A stretch of DNA of 64,000 nt from Leadbetterella sp964563435. GTDB taxonomy: Bacteria; Bacteroidota; Bacteroidia; Cytophagales; Spirosomataceae. A model generated the notes under the pieces. It made no database searches. It saw only the letters and a list, made by a program, of their open reading frames with translations, and had not been told where the DNA came from. Every line of letters starts with the position of its first letter. Position 1 is the first letter of the stretch. This document shows positions 59,586 through 64,000 of the stretch, piece after piece. The stretch lies in contig CAZLXI010000009.1 of NCBI GenBank assembly GCA_964563435.1, positions 62,001-126,000 of the forward strand, read 5' to 3'. Position numbers and translations under genes: made by a program.

Positions 59586-60119
59586 TCAGGTTAATGCAAA
59601 GACCATTAAAAAGTCAATACTTATTTTTTCTTTGGTTTTGATGCCCATAAGTGAGGGTGGATTTACCCCGTAATCTTTCATGTCAATTTCAAATCGGCCC
59701 TCTACGTGCAGTGCGTTTTCCTCTGTTTTTTGGGTGGCCAGGATGACCACCGGGCGGCTTACCCCGTGAAAAGTGAGGTTTCCCTTAATGGTCAGCTTAC
59801 CGGTATTTTCTGAAATACCGGTAGAAGTAAAAGTCACGTTCTTATATTTCAGAGCTTCCAGCACTTCGAGTGCATGGGAGTCACGGTTAGCGTTTCCGCT
59901 GTCAAAGCTCCTGACCGGTACAGACACGGCCACGGCCTCTATTTCAGAGGCTTCCTCATCATAAACCATAATGCATTTTGAGGCTATGGATTTTGCATCC
60001 CAATCATGTAAGGGATGCTCCATGCTCTCAGACCCGGTCAACACATTACTTTTAATGTTTTTACCTTCGCATCCTTTTAATATATCCGGAGATATATCCG
60101 AAACACTGCCGTTTTTCAT
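59586..60119 (-). CDS. YceI-like domain protein
   Basis: The 177-residue product from the ATG at 60119 ends with a YceI-type lipocalin beta barrel (VLEALKYKNVTFTSTGISEN, KLTIKGNLTFHGVSRPVVIL, ALHVEGRFEIDMKDYGVNPP). YceI proteins bind isoprenoid lipids. No signal peptide precedes it; the longer frame from 60230 overlaps trmH and does not give one either. The N-terminal half is shorter and less typical than in classic YceI proteins, so it may be divergent. Confidence 0.7.
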   Translation of the reverse strand: MKNGSVSDISPDILKGCEGKNIKSNVLTGSESMEHPLHDWDAKSIASKCIMVYDEEASEIEAVAVSVPVRSFDSGNANRDSHALEVLEALKYKNVTFTSTGISENTGKLTIKGNLTFHGVSRPVVILATQKTEENALHVEGRFEIDMKDYGVNPPSLMGIKTKEKISIDFLMVFALT

Positions 60120-60177
60120 CTTCTTAACTCCATTACGAAAATCAGAGAAGACGGGTTGCGTAATGGTACAAATAAAT

Positions 60178-61008
60178 TTATACTGCCCGGAAGACATTAT
60201 CCAGAATGATCCCCGTAGCCATCGCCGCATTCAGCGATTCGGCTGCACCGAAGCGGGGTATCGTGATCTTCGTGGTGACCAGGGCAGAAACTTCGGGGGA
60301 TATCCCGTGTGACTCTGAGCCGATGACCAGGCCGATCTTTTCTTCAAAACGGTGCTGATGCACATTGGCTCCTTCCAGGTCGGCGCCGTAGACCGGGAAG
60401 CTGAATTTCTGAAGAAAGCCGGGGAGCGGAGTGTAAAATACATTGATCCGGGTGAAGGAGCCCATTGTAGAGCTGATCACCTTGGGGTTGTAGAACTCTA
60501 CCGTTTCCGGGCTGCAGACCACGTTACGGATACCGTACCAGTCGGCCAGCCGGAGGATGGTGCCCAGGTTACCGGGATCATGAATATTATCTAAAATTAG
60601 TGTGACCTTTTCAAAATTTCGAGGTGGGGAAGGTCGTTTTTGTTTTACTATTGCCACGCCGGCTGAGTTACTTTTGAAGGTGGAAACAGTGGCGATAACA
60701 GAGGCCGGGGCGATTACCGCATCTTTCATACGGGGGTGTTGTATAATGTCCTGCCCGGTGGGGTGTGTTTCGGAAATACTATGTTCTGCAGGGAGGTGTT
60801 GCCCGGATAAAGGTCGCTCCGCGAAGGGCTGCCCCGCGAAGCTTCGCCCTGCAAAATCTTCGGAACAAAAGATCCGGACGATCTCGAAATCGGAAGCCAG
60901 CAGCTCTTCCAGCCCCTTTTCACCTTCTACCAAAAACTCGCCGTATTCTGTACGGTATTTTTTATTATGAAGAGATTGGATGTATTTTTGTTGTTGTTTT
61001 GAAATCAT
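60178..61008 (-). CDS. SpoU/TrmH-family RNA methyltransferase with low-complexity insert
   Basis: The 276-residue enzyme has an N-terminal substrate-binding domain (SLHNKKYRTEYGEFLVEGEK) and the SPOUT knot (LILDNIHDPGNLGTILRLAD, GLVIGSESHGIS, IPRFGAAESLNAAMATGIIL). It methylates rRNA or tRNA ribose. Between about residues 51 and 95 there is an odd stretch (FAGRSFAGQPFAERPLSGQH) made of imperfect short repeats in a GC-rich DNA segment with a 12-bp palindrome at 60836-60847. It diverges from the BamA/TamA-like gene, whose non-ATG start is 9 bp away. Confidence 0.88.
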   Translation of the reverse strand: MISKQQQKYIQSLHNKKYRTEYGEFLVEGEKGLEELLASDFEIVRIFCSEDFAGRSFAGQPFAERPLSGQHLPAEHSISETHPTGQDIIQHPRMKDAVIAPASVIATVSTFKSNSAGVAIVKQKRPSPPRNFEKVTLILDNIHDPGNLGTILRLADWYGIRNVVCSPETVEFYNPKVISSTMGSFTRINVFYTPLPGFLQKFSFPVYGADLEGANVHQHRFEEKIGLVIGSESHGISPEVSALVTTKITIPRFGAAESLNAAMATGIILDNVFRAV

Positions 61009-61017
61009 AAACTGTGT

Positions 61018-63528
61018 TTGCCTTTGCAGAAGCCCTTTTTATATGTATTGTTTTTGGTCTCAGGGCTGACTCTGTTTTCCTGTAAAAATAATATACCTCC
61101 GCCCCAAAATAAGCTATTATTGTGGAAAAACGAGTTTAAGGGGAACGATAAAGTGTATAAGGAGGAGCTGGAGCTGATCATCCCGTTTGCGCAAAGGGAA
61201 AACTCCAAACCCCTCAACCTGCCTTTGACACCGCGGGTGTGGTGGTATAATTTTGGCCAGAATACCTACGATTCCCTTAAATTTGAGCGAAAAAAAGCCC
61301 GGCAGGAGACCCGACTGGCCGATCTGAAAGAGGATCCGGGATATTCCCTGAAAAAATCAGGCCGGATCGAACGGAAGATCGACCGCTACCGAAGCTCGCT
61401 GGAGAATAAGGTGGCCTGGTTCTATTCCAATGTGGGCGAAAAACAGGTTTATATTTCTGAAGAAGAGGTGGAAGAGACCGCCGGCCGCCTGCAAAAATAT
61501 CTTTTTGACCGGGGCTATCGCGAGGCAGGCGTAAGCGGTGCAGTGTACGAAACCCGCAGAAAAGGCCGCTACAATGTAAGGTATACCCTGGCGGAAAACC
61601 AACTCTACACCATGGATACCATCCGCTATGTGGTACGCGACCCTGAAATTGACTCCCTGTTGAATGCCGACCGGAAGAACCGGACCCTGAAGCCGGGTGA
61701 CCCGCTCCATCACCAGAATGTGGAAGCCGAAAAGCTCCGGATCGAGCAATTGCTGAAAAACAATGGCTATTATGCTTTTAATAACCGGTACATTACTTAC
61801 GGGGTAATCAATCATGAAGAAAGTGAAGAGCTTTTCAGGAAGCGGAAAAGCGGAAATCTTAAAATAGAGATATTGAATCCGGAGCAGGGTAAGCATCTGC
61901 GGTATTATCTTTCAGAGGTGAATTTTAAGACTTTTGACCCCAATAACCGGAATATTTCAGGAGCGCCGGATACCACCCATATCCGGGGAGTAGACTTTAT
62001 CCGGCTGGACAATTCCGTGCCGTTGGGCCTGATCCGTAACCGTATCTTTACCAAGCCAGGCGACCTGTTTAGCAGTGCGGCCATTTACGAGACCCAACGG
62101 CAGGTATCACTGTTTAACCAGTTCTCTTTTGCCAGCTCCCAGCTGAAAGTGACCGATTCCGCCCGGCTGGCCCTGGAATATTTTGCGCCCGTGCAGGAGC
62201 GGTTCACCCTGGGCATCAGCCCGGGGATCAACAATATCTATACCGACGGAAACAGCTTTTTCGGGTTCGGGATCCCGGTGTCTCTCTCTATGCGGAATGT
62301 TCTGCGAAGGCTGGAGGTGGTGGAATTAGGGGTCCGCGGATCTTACGAAGGACAGCCCACACCCATCCGTACCACAGAGAGGGCTATTCGTGGAAGCCTG
62401 GAACTGGGCGGTAACCTGAACATTACCCTGCCGGTTATGCTGCCCTTTCATCCCAAAGGCGAGAAGATCAACCTCAAAAACCCTCGTACCACCTTCGGTC
62501 TGGGATATAACTACTCGGAGCCGTTCTGGGGTACAAGAACCAATTTCAAGCTTACGGCCGGAAACTCGCTGCAGCTGAGTAAGAACGCCATCCTGTATTT
62601 CAATTTCCTGGATGCTTACCTGATCAATACCAGCTATGCCAATAATCCCTCCGGACGGGAGTTTTACCGGACCCTCGATTCTCTGCAACGAATAGGCAAT
62701 AACCTGAAAGTGACCTTTGATCCGCAGTTTGTATCCTCAATCAACACCAATTACGTTTTTAATAACCAGGACCCCAGCAAGCCTTTTTCGAGTTCCAGCT
62801 TCTTCCGGCTGTTTGTGGAGTCCGCCGGAACGGTTCTCAACTTCCTGAAAGATAAGGACAGGATGGGTTGGGTGGAAGACCTGTTTCCTATGAGCAGCGG
62901 GCCCGATTCGGTGCGGGCCTACTTCCGTTTTGTCAAGATCAATGCTGATTTTCGGCGGAGCATTAACCTCTCGCCTAAAAGCAGCTATGCCTTCCGTGTG
63001 AATGTAGGCGTAACCAATCCTTATGGTAAGAACCGGGCCATTCCGTATGATAAGAGCTTCTTTGTAGGGGGAAGTAACAGCATCCGCGCCTGGGCGCCAC
63101 GTTCGCTGGGAACCGGTTCTTCGGCTTCTGACACCACCGCTGTGGGAAATACCATTCCGCAACCCGGTGATATTCTCCTGGAGGGTAGCCTTGAATACCG
63201 GAGAAGTGTCATCCGTTTTGCAGGAAATATTCAGATGGCCGTATTTATCGACGCCGGAAATGTATGGAAATGGCACCAGATCAATATTCCGGAAAGATAT
63301 AACAAGTCAAATTTCGATTTTGGACGTTTCTACCGCGAAATCGCGGTGGGTACCGGGTTTGGTGTCAGGTGGGACCTTAATTTCTTTTTATTCCGCTTTG
63401 ACTGGGGTATCAAGGTGATCGACCCCAGCCGGCCGGAAGGCGACCGCTATGTGCTTAACCGTTTTTCCCTGCGTGGAAACCGGCCTTACGGACTTAACCT
63501 GAATTTCGGCATAGGTTACCCGTTCTGA
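61018..63528 (+). CDS. BamA/TamA-family outer membrane protein with lipoprotein signal
   Basis: The 836-residue protein has a lipoprotein-like signal (LYVLFLVSGLTLFSC), POTRA-like repeats in about residues 30-340 and a C-terminal beta barrel (GNLNITLPVMLPFHPKGEKI; FFVGGSNSIRAWAPRSLGTG; FFLFRFDWGIKVIDPSRPEG) ending PYGLNLNFGIGYPF. It resembles the extra BamA/TamA-type genes of Bacteroidota, which insert or export envelope components. The start is a TTG at 61018 since an in-frame stop lies at 61000-61002 and no ATG precedes the signal. Confidence 0.85.
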   Translation: MPLQKPFLYVLFLVSGLTLFSCKNNIPPPQNKLLLWKNEFKGNDKVYKEELELIIPFAQRENSKPLNLPLTPRVWWYNFGQNTYDSLKFERKKARQETRLADLKEDPGYSLKKSGRIERKIDRYRSSLENKVAWFYSNVGEKQVYISEEEVEETAGRLQKYLFDRGYREAGVSGAVYETRRKGRYNVRYTLAENQLYTMDTIRYVVRDPEIDSLLNADRKNRTLKPGDPLHHQNVEAEKLRIEQLLKNNGYYAFNNRYITYGVINHEESEELFRKRKSGNLKIEILNPEQGKHLRYYLSEVNFKTFDPNNRNISGAPDTTHIRGVDFIRLDNSVPLGLIRNRIFTKPGDLFSSAAIYETQRQVSLFNQFSFASSQLKVTDSARLALEYFAPVQERFTLGISPGINNIYTDGNSFFGFGIPVSLSMRNVLRRLEVVELGVRGSYEGQPTPIRTTERAIRGSLELGGNLNITLPVMLPFHPKGEKINLKNPRTTFGLGYNYSEPFWGTRTNFKLTAGNSLQLSKNAILYFNFLDAYLINTSYANNPSGREFYRTLDSLQRIGNNLKVTFDPQFVSSINTNYVFNNQDPSKPFSSSSFFRLFVESAGTVLNFLKDKDRMGWVEDLFPMSSGPDSVRAYFRFVKINADFRRSINLSPKSSYAFRVNVGVTNPYGKNRAIPYDKSFFVGGSNSIRAWAPRSLGTGSSASDTTAVGNTIPQPGDILLEGSLEYRRSVIRFAGNIQMAVFIDAGNVWKWHQINIPERYNKSNFDFGRFYREIAVGTGFGVRWDLNFFLFRFDWGIKVIDPSRPEGDRYVLNRFSLRGNRPYGLNLNFGIGYPF

Positions 63529-64000
63529 TCACTTCAGTACAAAGTGCTGCTTTTCCACGCCTGTTCTGAAAAATACGAGCCCGGTATGAAAGAAGTCTGC
63601 CGACAGGCTGACGCGCGGGTCCTCACAGATCTCTTTCCAGGCTTTTTTCATTTCGGATGACCAGTAGATATCATCAAAGACAAAAACCGTATTCTCCCCG
63701 GCCCGGGTATAGCACAGCTCAAAATAAGTCAGGGTAGGCTGATAGCGATGATTGGCATCAAAAAGCACGAAATCGAGGGGCCCGGTTCTTTCCAGTATGT
63801 CTTTCAGACAAAGATCAATATTACCGTTTACCAGGAGCAGGTTCCGTAGCCGGAGCTTTGCGAAGCTCTCACGGGCCACATTCAATGTATTTTCACAGCC
63901 TTCCATGGTCCATATTTTTCCGTCAGGGGCGGCCATAGACAGGTAAGATGTGGTGACCCCCAACGAGGTTCCCAGCTCCAGTATGTTCGTATAGCCGTAG
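63529..64000 (-). CDS. Class I SAM-dependent methyltransferase (partial at window edge)
   Basis: The frame runs leftward from the window end to a stop at 63529. Motif I is ILELGTSLGVTTSYL (from 63963 into 64000), followed by IWTMEGCENTLNVARESFAK, LDFVLFDANHRYQPTLTYFE and FVFDDIYWSSEMKKAWKEIC. It resembles O-methyltransferases of the class I type. The start lies outside the window. It is convergent with the BamA/TamA-like gene. Confidence 0.8.
   Translation of the reverse strand, partial: YGYTNILELGTSLGVTTSYLSMAAPDGKIWTMEGCENTLNVARESFAKLRLRNLLLVNGNIDLCLKDILERTGPLDFVLFDANHRYQPTLTYFELCYTRAGENTVFVFDDIYWSSEMKKAWKEICEDPRVSLSADFFHTGLVFFRTGVEKQHFVLK

Overview
The window looks like chromosomal DNA of a Bacteroidota member, most likely a Cytophagales/Spirosomaceae-type bacterium. 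The evidence is the SusC/SusD outer-membrane pair, promoters of the Bacteroidota TAnnTTTG (-7) type, very few Shine-Dalgarno sequences, a LolC/E-BamA-type envelope gene set, a family 109 Gfo/Idh/MocA enzyme and several Bacteroidota-only conserved proteins. Most of the window is core genome: tatD, rbfA, recQ, kdsD, nadB, nuoD, cysE, gltX, hemL, yidC, trmH, tRNA-Glu. Two regions are accessory and carry most of the interest.

Layout. 0-1.1 kb: end of an unknown gene and a HigB/HigA toxin-antitoxin pair with duplicated promoter units. 1.1-9.1 kb: DMT exporter with TatD, GH109-type enzyme, GNAT, lipoprotein, YeiH-type exporter, then a GH88 glucuronyl hydrolase followed by a wrecked DUF2264 gene. 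9.5-29.4 kb: housekeeping genes. 29.4-31 kb: gene relics and two small HTH regulators. 31-33.5 kb: a 57-codon ORF, a sigma-70-like factor and an overlapping Cas12f-like protein whose RuvC catalytic residues are gone and whose C-terminus is missing, followed by about 300 bp of hairpin-rich non-coding DNA that is a good candidate for the guide RNA. 33.5-50.3 kb: a sulfur and peptide acquisition island: bshB1 (bacillithiol), fatty acid hydroxylase, TPR protein, SusCD, M19 dipeptidase, LigB-type dioxygenase, M14 carboxypeptidase, MetQIN methionine transporter, a cysteine desulfurase with a long disordered N-terminus, and a family 2A encapsulin shell. 50.4-53 kb: GlxA/AraC regulator divergent from a small stress-type cluster. 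53-64 kb: tRNA-Glu, glycosyltransferase, hemL, LppC-like protein, yidC, YceI, TrmH, BamA/TamA-like protein.

The main candidate for an unusual system is the sigma factor plus nuclease-dead Cas12f pair. The gene order, the ORF overlap, the lost RuvC residues, the hairpin-rich downstream DNA and a SusCD locus 3.5 kb away all fit the RNA-guided transcription-activation systems (dCas12f-sigmaE) that I recall being reported recently from Bacteroidota. No guide-target pair can be proven by eye. The one weak match found lies on a -7 promoter element.

A second theme is a palindrome, AATCTATAGATT, at the promoters of susC, the TPR operon and the encapsulin operon (a degenerate copy lies before the hydroxylase). 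It suggests one regulator controls the sulfur island. A third theme is a set of long, almost perfect intergenic hairpins whose arms are built from tandem 8-10 nt words. Three copies share an ATATAAG word; two other hairpins use different words but the same design.
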